Source: Candidatus Hydrogenedentota bacterium (lineage in GTDB: Bacteria; Hydrogenedentota; Hydrogenedentia; Hydrogenedentiales; GCA-2746185). From it: 6,329 bases of DNA. Shown here piece by piece: positions 1-5,481 of the stretch. The stretch spans positions 1 to 6,329 of the forward strand of contig DTSJ01000484.1 of NCBI GenBank assembly GCA_012965445.1, read 5' to 3'. The position numbers were made by a program, and so were the translations under genes. The notes below the pieces were generated by a model. The model was given only the letters and a program-made list of their open reading frames with translations, was not told where the DNA came from and did not search any database. The stretch's first letter is position 1; each line of letters starts with the position of its first letter.

Positions 1-1
1 G

Positions 2-286
2 AAATGGCTCCGACTCGGTGACCGCGCCTCCATCATCGCCGAACTCCGCATACAAAGCGAAATCAACGGCCAGACAGCTCTCTCCACACGAGAAAAAGCC
101 CCCATCATGCACATCGTCACCAGCATGAACGACGACCAGATCGACCTTCTCGGAGCAACAAAAGCCCAAGATCTCGACTCCGCCATAGAAGCCGCGCTCG
201 CCGATCTCGCCAATTCCGGCATCCAAAACCCAACCTACCGCATCATGCCCAACGCCGCATACACCGTCCCCGTCTCTGCGTCGTAA
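2..286 (+). CDS. C-terminal end of a LarA/DUF2088-like (nickel-dependent lactate racemase family) protein, 5' truncated by the window
   Basis: Only the last 94 codons are present, reading in frame from position 2 to the TAA at 284-286; the start lies outside the window. The segment alternates predicted helix and strand, with a TSMNDDQIDLLGA stretch, a helical region (LDSAIEAALADLA) and a closing RIMPNAAYTVPV strand. This layout resembles the C-terminal domain of LarA-family proteins, where a short helix-rich region leads to a final 'xxMPxxxxTxP' strand. LarA enzymes racemise lactate or related 2-hydroxy acids using a nickel-pincer nucleotide. The cofactor-binding lysine and catalytic histidines lie upstream in the family and cannot be checked here, so substrate and even activity are unknown. 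It ends 86 bases before yceD and is probably a separate transcription unit, because a promoter lies between them. The family call rests on pattern recall and is moderate. Confidence 0.5.
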   Translation, partial: KWLRLGDRASIIAELRIQSEINGQTALSTREKAPIMHIVTSMNDDQIDLLGATKAQDLDSAIEAALADLANSGIQNPTYRIMPNAAYTVPVSAS

Positions 287-305
287 AGTCTTCCCCAGCC
301 GCCAG

Positions 306-335
306 TTGACTCATAATCCGGCCATTTGATATTAT
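306..335 (+). promoter_or_regulatory. Probable sigma70-type promoter for the yceD-rpmF-plsX-fabG cluster
   Basis: A -35 box TTGACT (306-311, five of six consensus bases) and a -10 box TATTAT (330-335, five of six) are separated by 18 bases. They lie in the only AT-rich stretch of the 86-base gap between the LarA-like gene and yceD. Transcription would begin near 342, giving a leader of about 30 nucleotides that carries the yceD ribosome binding site. No operator-like palindrome is evident. The match is seen in the sequence; activity is inferred. Confidence 0.5.
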
Positions 336-372
336 TCCCATCGCTTCGTGCCACTTCAAAGGCGGTCTAACC

Positions 373-966
373 GTGGGTAATTTACAGATTCCTATTGTGC
401 AAATCCCTAGGAAAGCACCGTTTAGCGTCGATGAAGGAATCGAAGCATCCAAAATTCGAAATGTAGAAGCAGCAATAACCACGCTTCAACACATTCAGGT
501 CGTAGGTTCATTGACATCCGTTCATCAGGATTTCCTGTTTCAGGGTACCGTTACCGGGACATTCGAAGGTCAGTGTGATCGATGTATTGAACCCGCGAAA
601 ACGATCGAAACAGTCGAAGTGTCCTGGCTTTTTGAACCCGGTACAGTAACCGACGCGATGGAAGACTTAGCGCAGTCAGAAGACTCAGACGAAGAAGAAT
701 ATACTGAGACCGAAGAAGTCGACCAAATTAGATTCTACGAAGGAGACGAACTGGACTTGACTCCCCACGCATGGGAAGAAATGGTCCTGGCATCACCTTT
801 CAAAATATATTGCACAGAAACATGCAAAGGCCTATGCCCTCATTGCGGCGTAAATCTGAACAAAACTACATGCGAATGTACTGAAGAAACAGAACAAAAT
901 AACTCAGGAATGCAGGCATTAAAGGATCTATATCCCGATTTGCCATCCAATACCTCGGAGGAATGA
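373..966 (+). CDS. yceD: YceD/DUF177 family protein (23S rRNA accumulation protein)
   Basis: The 197-residue protein has the DUF177 layout: an N-terminal beta region, a first cysteine pair CDRC (residues 68-71) within a GQCDRCIEP motif, a very acidic linker (about 98-125), and a C-terminal cysteine-rich motif (147-169: CTETC, GLCPHCG, NLN, CEC). The cysteine spacing suggests zinc binding. In E. coli and plants the family is needed for normal accumulation of 23S rRNA, and the gene almost always sits immediately before rpmF, as here. The GTG start at 373 is chosen because AAAGGCGG (358-365) lies seven bases upstream and it gives the family-typical N-terminus. The gene uses more T- and A-ending codons than plsX or fabG downstream. 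The stop is three bases from the rpmF start, implying co-transcription and probably translational coupling. Confidence 0.9.
   Translation: MGNLQIPIVQIPRKAPFSVDEGIEASKIRNVEAAITTLQHIQVVGSLTSVHQDFLFQGTVTGTFEGQCDRCIEPAKTIETVEVSWLFEPGTVTDAMEDLAQSEDSDEEEYTETEEVDQIRFYEGDELDLTPHAWEEMVLASPFKIYCTETCKGLCPHCGVNLNKTTCECTEETEQNNSGMQALKDLYPDLPSNTSEE
957..961 (+). promoter_or_regulatory. Strong ribosome binding site for rpmF inside the end of yceD
   Basis: GGAGG overlaps the last codons of yceD and lies eight bases before the GTG at 970. It fixes that GTG as the rpmF start and means that ribosomes ending yceD stop beside the next initiation site. Confidence 0.75.
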
Positions 967-969
967 AAA

Positions 970-1152
970 GTGCCAGTACCAAAACGTAAAACGGGAAAAA
1001 CAAAGCGAAACATGCGCCGTTCACATCACGCCATGAAAGCACCCGCATTGACTGAATGCCAATCCTGCGGCGACCGCACCGTCCCCCACCGCGTATGCCC
1101 AAAATGCGGCTACTACAATACGCGCACTGTCATCAACGTAGACGACGACTAA
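970..1152 (+). CDS. rpmF: 50S ribosomal protein L32
   Basis: This 60-residue basic protein begins MPVPKRKTGKTKRNMRR, the standard L32 N-terminal signature (family form: avPkrktSksrrnmRRshh). It continues with SHHAMKAP and then a zinc-ribbon with cysteine pairs C30/C33 and C43/C46, followed by the GYYNTR segment and an acidic tail. L32 is a component of the large ribosomal subunit near the peptidyl-transferase side. All four cysteines are present, so this is the zinc-binding form rather than the cysteine-free paralogue seen in some bacteria. It starts with GTG, three bases after yceD ends, and is followed 31 bases later by plsX, the order conserved across many phyla. Length and motifs are fully typical. 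Confidence 0.96.
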   Translation: MPVPKRKTGKTKRNMRRSHHAMKAPALTECQSCGDRTVPHRVCPKCGYYNTRTVINVDDD

Positions 1153-1172
1153 CCGCTATTTGCGGAGAAGCC

Positions 1173-1179
1173 GGGGAGG
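1173..1179 (+). promoter_or_regulatory. Ribosome binding site that selects the plsX ATG start
   Basis: GGGGAGG ends four bases before the ATG at 1184. An upstream in-frame TTG at 1160 lies before this site and lacks its own, so the shorter PlsX start is favoured. Confidence 0.6.
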
Positions 1180-1183
1180 CACC

Positions 1184-2218
1184 ATGCGAATCGTAGTGGA
1201 CGCAATGGGATCGGACAATGCTCCTCACCCCGAAGTCCAGGGTGCGGTCGAGGCAAGTCTGATCGAAGACATTGAGATCATTCTCGTCGGCGATGAATCC
1301 ACCCTGAAACCCGAGCTTGCGAAGTATTCAAAACACGGCAAAATCGAAATCAAACACGCCTCAGAACGCGTCCTCATGCAGGACAAGCCCATGATCGCCG
1401 TGCGTAAAAAGAAAGACTCCTCCCTGCTCGTCGGACTCCGCCTCATCAAAAGCGGAGGCGCGGACGCATTCCTCAGCGCCGGAAACACGGGCGCTGTCAT
1501 GATGGGCTCCCGCGTAATCCTAGGCCCAATACCCGGTGTCAACCGATCCGCGATCTGTCAGGCACTGCCCACCACAGACAGCGGTCGCGTCGTAATCCTC
1601 GATCTCGGGGCAAACGTTGACTGCACAGCCGAGCAGCTATGCCAGTTCGCAGAAATGGGACAGGTATACGCGCAGCTCACCCTCGGCGTCGAAAAACCCC
1701 GCGTCGGACTCATAAACATCGGCGAAGAACAAGCCAAAGGAAACGACATCGCCAAAACGGTCCATCGAAATCTCACCGCCGCCGAACACATAAACTTTAT
1801 CGGCAATATCGAGCCCAAAGCCCTCTTCACCGGAAAAGCCGACGTTGTCGTATGCGACGGATTTACAGGCAACATCATTCTCAAAACCACCGAAGCAGTC
1901 GCCGGACTGATGAAAAACATCGTTCAGGAAGAACTCATGTCCTCCTGGATCACAAAACTCGGCGCACTGCTTTGCCTCAACGCCTTCAATAGTGTAAAAA
2001 AACGCTCCGACCCCAACGAAACGATCGGCGCTCAACTCCTCGGCACAAACGGTATCGTCACAATCGTACACGGCTCCTGCACAGCCACCGGAATCAAAAA
2101 TGCCCTCCTCGGCGCCAAAGAAGAATTCGACCTGGGACTCAATCAGCACATCCGCATCGGAATCGAAGAACTCCGAAAAGATGTCGAAGGAATCCCCCGA
2201 TTACACGCATCAAGTTGA
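1184..2218 (+). CDS. plsX: Phosphate acyltransferase PlsX (acyl-ACP:phosphate transacylase)
   Basis: PlsX converts acyl-ACP and phosphate into acyl-phosphate, which PlsY uses to acylate glycerol-3-phosphate, the first committed step of phospholipid synthesis. It acts as a peripheral membrane enzyme. The 344-residue product is of usual length and carries the family blocks in order: VDAMGSDNAP (5-14, with Ser for the commoner second Gly), DAFLSAGNTGA (94-104), LDLGANVDC (139-147), LINIGEEQAKG (176-186), the VVVCDGFTGN block (221-230) and the GAQLLGTNG/HGS block (282-298). The ATG at 1184 is preferred over an in-frame TTG at 1160 because MRIVVDAMG is the canonical family N-terminus and GGGGAGG (1173-1179) lies just before it, although the four-base spacing is short. 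It follows rpmF by 31 bases and precedes fabG by 63. Confidence 0.96.
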   Translation: MRIVVDAMGSDNAPHPEVQGAVEASLIEDIEIILVGDESTLKPELAKYSKHGKIEIKHASERVLMQDKPMIAVRKKKDSSLLVGLRLIKSGGADAFLSAGNTGAVMMGSRVILGPIPGVNRSAICQALPTTDSGRVVILDLGANVDCTAEQLCQFAEMGQVYAQLTLGVEKPRVGLINIGEEQAKGNDIAKTVHRNLTAAEHINFIGNIEPKALFTGKADVVVCDGFTGNIILKTTEAVAGLMKNIVQEELMSSWITKLGALLCLNAFNSVKKRSDPNETIGAQLLGTNGIVTIVHGSCTATGIKNALLGAKEEFDLGLNQHIRIGIEELRKDVEGIPRLHASS

Positions 2219-2281
2219 TCCAGAATCACCCTTTAAGACAAACTAGCTATTGATCGCTTACCAAACGCAAAGGGAACTTGC

Positions 2282-3028
2282 ATGAGCGAATTCACCGACA
2301 AAGTAGTCCTAATCACGGGCGGCACACGCGGCATCGGACGCGCTTGCGCAGAAGCATTCGCCCGTCAAGGCACCAAAGTCGCAATATGCGGACGCACCCT
2401 CGATTCAACACAGGCCGCAGCCCAGGAAATCGTCCAAGCCACAAGCGCCACCGTTAAGGGATACCAGACTGACATCTCAAACTCAGACGAAGTCGACACC
2501 CTCATCAAATCAGTCACCGAAGACCTCGGTCCCCTCGCCATCCTCGTCAACAACGCTGGCATCACCAAAGACGGCCTCATCATGCGTATGAAAAACGACG
2601 CATGGTCAGAAGTTTTCCAAACCAACCTCGACGGCACTTTCTACACCTGCCGCGCCGCATGCCGGGGCATGATGAAAGAAAGATACGGACGCATCATCAA
2701 CCTCTCCTCCATCGTCGGACTCCGCGGACAAGCAGGACAAACCAACTACTCCTCCGCAAAAGCCGGGATCATCGGATTCTCCAAAGCACTCGCCCAGGAA
2801 CTAGCCCCCAGAAACATCACCGTAAACGTCATAGCCCCAGGATATATCCAAACCGACATGACCGCCGATCTCGGTGAAGATGCCCTCGCCGAAATCGTCA
2901 AACAGATCCCCACAAACCGACCCGGCACTCCCCAAGACATAGCCCAGGCCGCCCTCTTCCTCGCCAGCCAAAACGCCTCCTACATAACAGGTCACGTCCT
3001 GTCCGTAGACGGCGGCCTCGCAATGTAA
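2282..3028 (+). CDS. fabG: 3-oxoacyl-[acyl-carrier-protein] reductase FabG
   Basis: FabG carries out the NADPH-dependent reduction of 3-oxoacyl-ACP to 3-hydroxyacyl-ACP in each cycle of type II fatty-acid synthesis, in the cytoplasm. The 248-residue protein is a classical short-chain dehydrogenase with the nucleotide loop GGTRGIG (13-19), the NNAG motif (90-93), the structural Asn115 (NLDG), and the catalytic Ser143, Tyr156 and Lys160 (NYSSAK). IAPGYIQTDM (184-193) and the C-terminal VDGGLAM are typical of true FabG rather than a generic sugar or steroid dehydrogenase. AAGGGA (2270-2275) lies six bases before the ATG. It probably shares the upstream operon, since no convincing promoter is visible in the 63-base gap after plsX. 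Codon use is strongly C- and A-ending: only four of the first 53 codons end in G. Its usual partners acpP and fabF do not follow. Confidence 0.94.
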   Translation: MSEFTDKVVLITGGTRGIGRACAEAFARQGTKVAICGRTLDSTQAAAQEIVQATSATVKGYQTDISNSDEVDTLIKSVTEDLGPLAILVNNAGITKDGLIMRMKNDAWSEVFQTNLDGTFYTCRAACRGMMKERYGRIINLSSIVGLRGQAGQTNYSSAKAGIIGFSKALAQELAPRNITVNVIAPGYIQTDMTADLGEDALAEIVKQIPTNRPGTPQDIAQAALFLASQNASYITGHVLSVDGGLAM

Positions 3029-3099
3029 CAGTCCAATTTCTCCTTGTGTTCTCCGTATCACCTGAACTAGAGTGAACAAGACACAGCCACGGAGATCTC

Positions 3100-3621
3100 A
3101 TGCATTCGCTCCCATCACGTTCAGCCAACTTCTGGATAATCATCTACCTGATTTCCATCTCCGCTTTCGCAGTAGATTGGCCGCATTGGACTGGGCCAGA
3201 CGGGCGAAATTTTTCCTATGAGCAAAATCTGCCCGAAAGTTTCGACCGCAATACACTGCACAACGTCAAATGGGTGACCCGTCTGGGCGAAGTCGCGTTC
3301 GGAGCTCCAACCGTTTCCAATGGCCGAATCTACTTCGGTACCAATATGGCCGCAATGCGCGAAGACAGACGTTTTTATCGCTCACGAGGAGGAGTTTTCG
3401 CCTGTTTGGATGAAGCCACCGGACAACGTCTCTGAACCTTGTTCGTCCGTTCCGCACCGAAGGATTTCCGAGAAGTCACATACATTTCTACAATGCATAC
3501 GCCGGTCGGATCCGGATTCTACAACTCGAATCAAGACATGTTACCCTACGTATACGGGAAGGCCAGCGGCGAAGCCTACCCGGTCTACAAAATCCGAGAT
3601 CCTCAAACGTCAGGATTGTAA
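3100..3621 (+). pseudogene. Broken gene for a secreted PQQ-like beta-propeller protein (in-frame TGA at 3433-3435)
   Basis: An ATG at 3100, with GGAGA (3091-3095) just upstream, opens a frame of 111 codons. Residues 1-24 look like a signal peptide with hydrophobic core FWIIIYLISISAFA and likely cleavage after AFA. The mature part starts VDWPHWTGPDGRN, the 'WPxWxGPxxxG' opening of PQQ-like propeller proteins, then shows the first blades: KWVTRLG, GAPTVSNGRIYFGTN and GGVFACLDEATGQRL. In this family TGxxL is normally followed by tryptophan; here that codon is TGA rather than TGG. The same frame then stays open for 61 codons to the TAA at 3619-3621, encoding a stretch I do not recognise (includes KDFREVTYISTM and GEAYPVYKIRDP). 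Whole proteins of this type run to several hundred residues, so most of the propeller is gone. It is probably a decayed remnant, but a truncated secreted 111-residue product could still be made. Confidence 0.65.
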
Positions 3622-3887
3622 ACGGAACGCTTCCAGGGAGAAGTCGTCACAGAACTGAACAACCCCGCTTTGTTATAGGGGTCGTTCTCAAGAAAATCAG
3701 CCAAAGCAGCGTCATTTCCCAGATCCACTATGATCACACTTCCCGTCATCGTCTCATAATCCGCGGTAAGCGTAGGGCCTCCTATAAAAAGAGAAAAATC
3801 CTTCACATACTCAAGATGCGCATCACGGTTCGCCTTGCGAACCTCAAGACTCTCCGGTTTGTCAATGGCATGAATAAAATAGTACAT
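3603..3887 (-). CDS. YciI-like (YCII-related domain) family protein
   Basis: This small cytoplasmic protein of 94 residues belongs to the dimeric alpha-beta barrel YCII-related group. It begins MYYFIHAID, then has the helix with His24 (the residue proposed as catalytic in the family), FIGGPTL (34-40), a GSVIIVD strand (49-55), and the diagnostic DPYNKAGLF (69-77) followed by SPW (83-85). The E. coli YciI role is undefined and the family may act on small reactive substrates, so no reaction is assigned. The start at 3887 is preferred over an in-frame ATG at 3938 because it gives the family N-terminus and has GGGGA about nine bases upstream; the earlier ATG would lie inside the likely promoter. 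It is convergent with the propeller remnant, overlapping its last 19 bases, and divergent from rfbC. It is a lone gene, apparently unrelated in function to its neighbours. Confidence 0.88.
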   Translation of the reverse strand: MYYFIHAIDKPESLEVRKANRDAHLEYVKDFSLFIGGPTLTADYETMTGSVIIVDLGNDAALADFLENDPYNKAGLFSSVTTSPWKRSVYNPDV

Positions 3888-3935
3888 AAGCGTTATTCCC
3901 CTTCGTCGCTTTCCCTCATCGCCAAACGAGCTTAC

Positions 3936-3964
3936 CATATATCACGACTTCGCAGCTAGACCAA
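3936..3964 (-). promoter_or_regulatory. Candidate promoter for the YciI-like gene
   Basis: Read on the - strand, TTGGTC (3959-3964) and TATATG (3936-3941) are separated by 17 bases, and TGA directly before the latter gives an extended -10 element (TGnTATATG). Transcription would start near 3929, about 40 bases ahead of the start codon. Each hexamer matches consensus only partly; the spacing and extended -10 are what make it credible. Confidence 0.4.
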
Positions 3965-3988
3965 TCGCACTTACAAAAGCCATTCAGG

Positions 3989-4015
3989 TTGCGTCATCTT
4001 CGTAGACGTGATAAT
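3989..4015 (+). promoter_or_regulatory. Weak candidate promoter for rfbC-rfbD-rfbA
   Basis: GATAAT (4010-4015, five of six -10 consensus bases) lies in the 164-base gap between the divergent YciI-like gene and rfbC. The best -35 candidate, TTGCGT (3989-3994), is only a half match at a short 15-base spacing, so the promoter may need an activator or be misplaced. A short palindrome sits just downstream at 4017-4026. Confidence 0.3.
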
Positions 4016-4029
4016 CTCTTGCAAGATTA
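4012..4029. repeat. Short inverted repeat / palindrome over the presumed rfbC start of transcription
   Basis: The ten bases TCTTGCAAGA (4017-4026) are a perfect palindrome, and TAATCT (4012-4017) with AGATTA (4024-4029) gives a second, slightly shifted pairing with a six-base loop. It overlaps the end of the candidate -10 box and the expected start point, where a repressor operator could lie. No regulator family can be named from it, and a palindrome this short can occur by chance. Confidence 0.35.
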
Positions 4030-4051
4030 GTCAAGAGGATATCGACTCGAT

Positions 4052-4606
4052 ATGGGCGTAGAAATTACAGCGTGTGAAATCCCCGATGTACTGGAAATCG
4101 TCTCAGACGTATTTCGCGATAAACGCGGCTATTTCAGCGAATTCTACAATCAGAATGCCCTGACTGAGCTCGGTTTCGATCACACGTTCATACAGGACAA
4201 CCTCAGCAGATCTTCACGCGGCGTACTGCGCGGACTCCACTACCAGTTAAACCCGCACGCCCAAGGCAAACTCGTCCGGTGTATCGTTGGCTCTGTATTG
4301 GATGTCGTCGTCGACCTCCGGGAAGGCTCCGATACATTCGGAAAACACGTGTCACGCGAATTGGCAGCCGACCGCGGAAACGCCCTCTGGATACCCCCCG
4401 GCTTCGCCCACGGTTTTATCGCCCTCGAAGGCGATTCATGGGTCATGTACAAATGCACATCCCCATGGGTTCCCGAATCCGAACGAACTATCCGCTACAA
4501 TGACCCGGATCTGAACATAAAATGGCCCTTCGACCCCTCTTTCATCGATCAAAAAGATGCCGAAGCCCCCGGTGTCGCGGACGCCGAGAAAAACTTCTCC
4601 CTCTAA
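4052..4606 (+). CDS. rfbC: dTDP-4-dehydrorhamnose 3,5-epimerase (RmlC)
   Basis: This enzyme epimerises C3 and C5 of dTDP-4-keto-6-deoxy-glucose, the third step of dTDP-L-rhamnose synthesis. The 184-residue protein has the usual cupin-fold length and all the signature blocks: FRDKRGYFSEFYN (21-33), FIQDNLSRSSRGVLRGLHYQ (46-65) with catalytic His63, QGKLVRC with Lys73, DVVVDLR (84-90), the WIPPGFAHGF block (113-122) with His120, and MYKCT (132-136) with catalytic Tyr133. The intact catalytic His and Tyr argue for a true epimerase rather than a 3- or 5-only relative. AAGAGGAT (4033-4040) precedes the ATG at a rather long spacing of 11 bases. It is first in a run of three co-directional rhamnose genes and ends 18 bases before rfbD. 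Confidence 0.95.
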   Translation: MGVEITACEIPDVLEIVSDVFRDKRGYFSEFYNQNALTELGFDHTFIQDNLSRSSRGVLRGLHYQLNPHAQGKLVRCIVGSVLDVVVDLREGSDTFGKHVSRELAADRGNALWIPPGFAHGFIALEGDSWVMYKCTSPWVPESERTIRYNDPDLNIKWPFDPSFIDQKDAEAPGVADAEKNFSL

Positions 4607-4612
4607 CGAATC

Positions 4613-4616
4613 GGAG
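4613..4616 (+). promoter_or_regulatory. Ribosome binding site supporting a TTG start for rfbD
   Basis: GGAG lies eight bases before the TTG at 4625. No ATG or GTG in frame lies before the conserved nucleotide-binding strand, so this site supports TTG as the true start. Confidence 0.6.
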
Positions 4617-4624
4617 CAGCTTCA

Positions 4625-5479
4625 TTGAACATATTGGTCATCGGACTCGGGCAGCTAGGCAAAGATTTGCTTCGCGTTATGCAAAGGTCGCACGAGATTA
4701 TCGGAATCGATTTTCCCGATATTGACATAACCTCCCCAATTTCGATCGACCGACTACTGGAAAAACACAGACCCGATCTGGTCATCAACGCCGCAGCATA
4801 CACCGATGTCGAAGCTGCAGAATCAAACAGCGACGATGCCTATGCAGTCAACGAATTCGGCGCCGGAAACGTCGCCCGCGCAACAGCCTCTCGCAGCATA
4901 CCCATCCTCTTCTACAGCACCGATTTCGTGTTCGACGGATTCCAGCAATCCCCCTACTCTCCCCACGATGCAACGAACCCCCTGAGCGTCTACGGCGCAT
5001 CAAAACTCGCCGGAGAAGCCGCTACAATCGAAAGCAATCCCGACCACTACATTCTCCGCACAGCATGGCTCTACGGCCCCGGGGGCAACAACTTCATCGA
5101 AAAAGTGATCGCATGGGCGCAAGCCAACGATTCAATCAAAGTCGTCACCGACGAATCAGGTTCCCCCACCCACACCTGGGACCTCGCCGAAATCTCCGAA
5201 CTCCTCATCGAATCGGGCGCTTTCGGACTCTACCATGCCGTCAACGCCGGCATATGCTCCCGATATGCCCTCGCACAGGCAATTGTAGACAAGGCAGGTC
5301 TAACGGTAGAATTAAACAAATGTTCATCAGACGAATTTCCAACGAAGGCCCAGCGGCCAGCATACTCTGTACTGGACTCCACATCGCTGGAATCCGCATG
5401 CGGCGCAAATATGCGCTCTTGGCAGGACGCACTCGACCATTACCTCTCACGCCGTGAAGCGCTCATAGAGAAAGGATAG
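4625..5479 (+). CDS. rfbD: dTDP-4-dehydrorhamnose reductase (RmlD)
   Basis: RmlD reduces dTDP-4-keto-L-rhamnose to dTDP-L-rhamnose with NAD(P)H, the last step of the pathway. The 284-residue protein is an extended short-chain dehydrogenase: nucleotide-binding GLGQLG (7-12) at the very N-terminus, the [12 protein letters not shown] block (55-66), STDFVFDG (98-105), catalytic Tyr123 and Lys127 in YGASKLAGE (123-131), and [13 protein letters not shown] (145-157). The C-terminal third forms the substrate-side domain and ends in the expected W-x-x-A-L helix ([10 protein letters not shown]). The start is TTG at 4625, chosen because [10 protein letters not shown] places the Rossmann strand correctly and a GGAG lies eight bases before it. 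TTG may lower the yield relative to its ATG-initiated neighbours. It is separated by only two bases from rfbA, so the two are surely co-transcribed. Confidence 0.95.
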   Translation: MNILVIGLGQLGKDLLRVMQRSHEIIGIDFPDIDITSPISIDRLLEKHRPDLVINAAAYTDVEAAESNSDDAYAVNEFGAGNVARATASRSIPILFYSTDFVFDGFQQSPYSPHDATNPLSVYGASKLAGEAATIESNPDHYILRTAWLYGPGGNNFIEKVIAWAQANDSIKVVTDESGSPTHTWDLAEISELLIESGAFGLYHAVNAGICSRYALAQAIVDKAGLTVELNKCSSDEFPTKAQRPAYSVLDSTSLESACGANMRSWQDALDHYLSRREALIEKG

Positions 5480-5481
5480 AC

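Noticed and set aside
1637..2149. Long open frames on the - strand and in other frames inside plsX
   Set aside because: They lie entirely within plsX, have no ribosome binding site, and their low-complexity Gly/Phe- or Arg/His-rich translations are what the C/A-rich coding bias produces in shadow frames.
2215..2250. Possible promoter between plsX and fabG (TTGATC ... TAGCTA)
   Set aside because: The spacing is about 23 bases, and the first hexamer overlaps the plsX stop. No acceptable pair of boxes was found, so read-through from upstream is simpler.
3044..3073. Possible promoter for the propeller remnant (TTGTGT, 18 bases, TAGAGT)
   Set aside because: The hexamers match consensus at only three and four of six positions, which is expected by chance in a 71-base gap.
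3029..3099. Rho-independent terminator after fabG
   Set aside because: No GC-rich hairpin followed by a T-run could be found in the gap. The end of the transcript may be Rho-dependent or further downstream.
3433..3435. TGA decoded as tryptophan or another amino acid (alternative genetic code or recoding)
   Set aside because: yceD, plsX and the YciI-like gene use TGA as their stops, and tryptophan is encoded by TGG throughout yceD, fabG and rfbA. No selenocysteine-type hairpin was recognised and the expected residue is Trp, not Cys.
3658..3686. Terminator-like inverted repeat AACAACCCC ... GGGGTCGTT
   Set aside because: It lies inside the YciI-like coding sequence, where the bases encode the conserved DPYNKAGLF motif. 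There is no T-run, so it is best explained by coding constraint.
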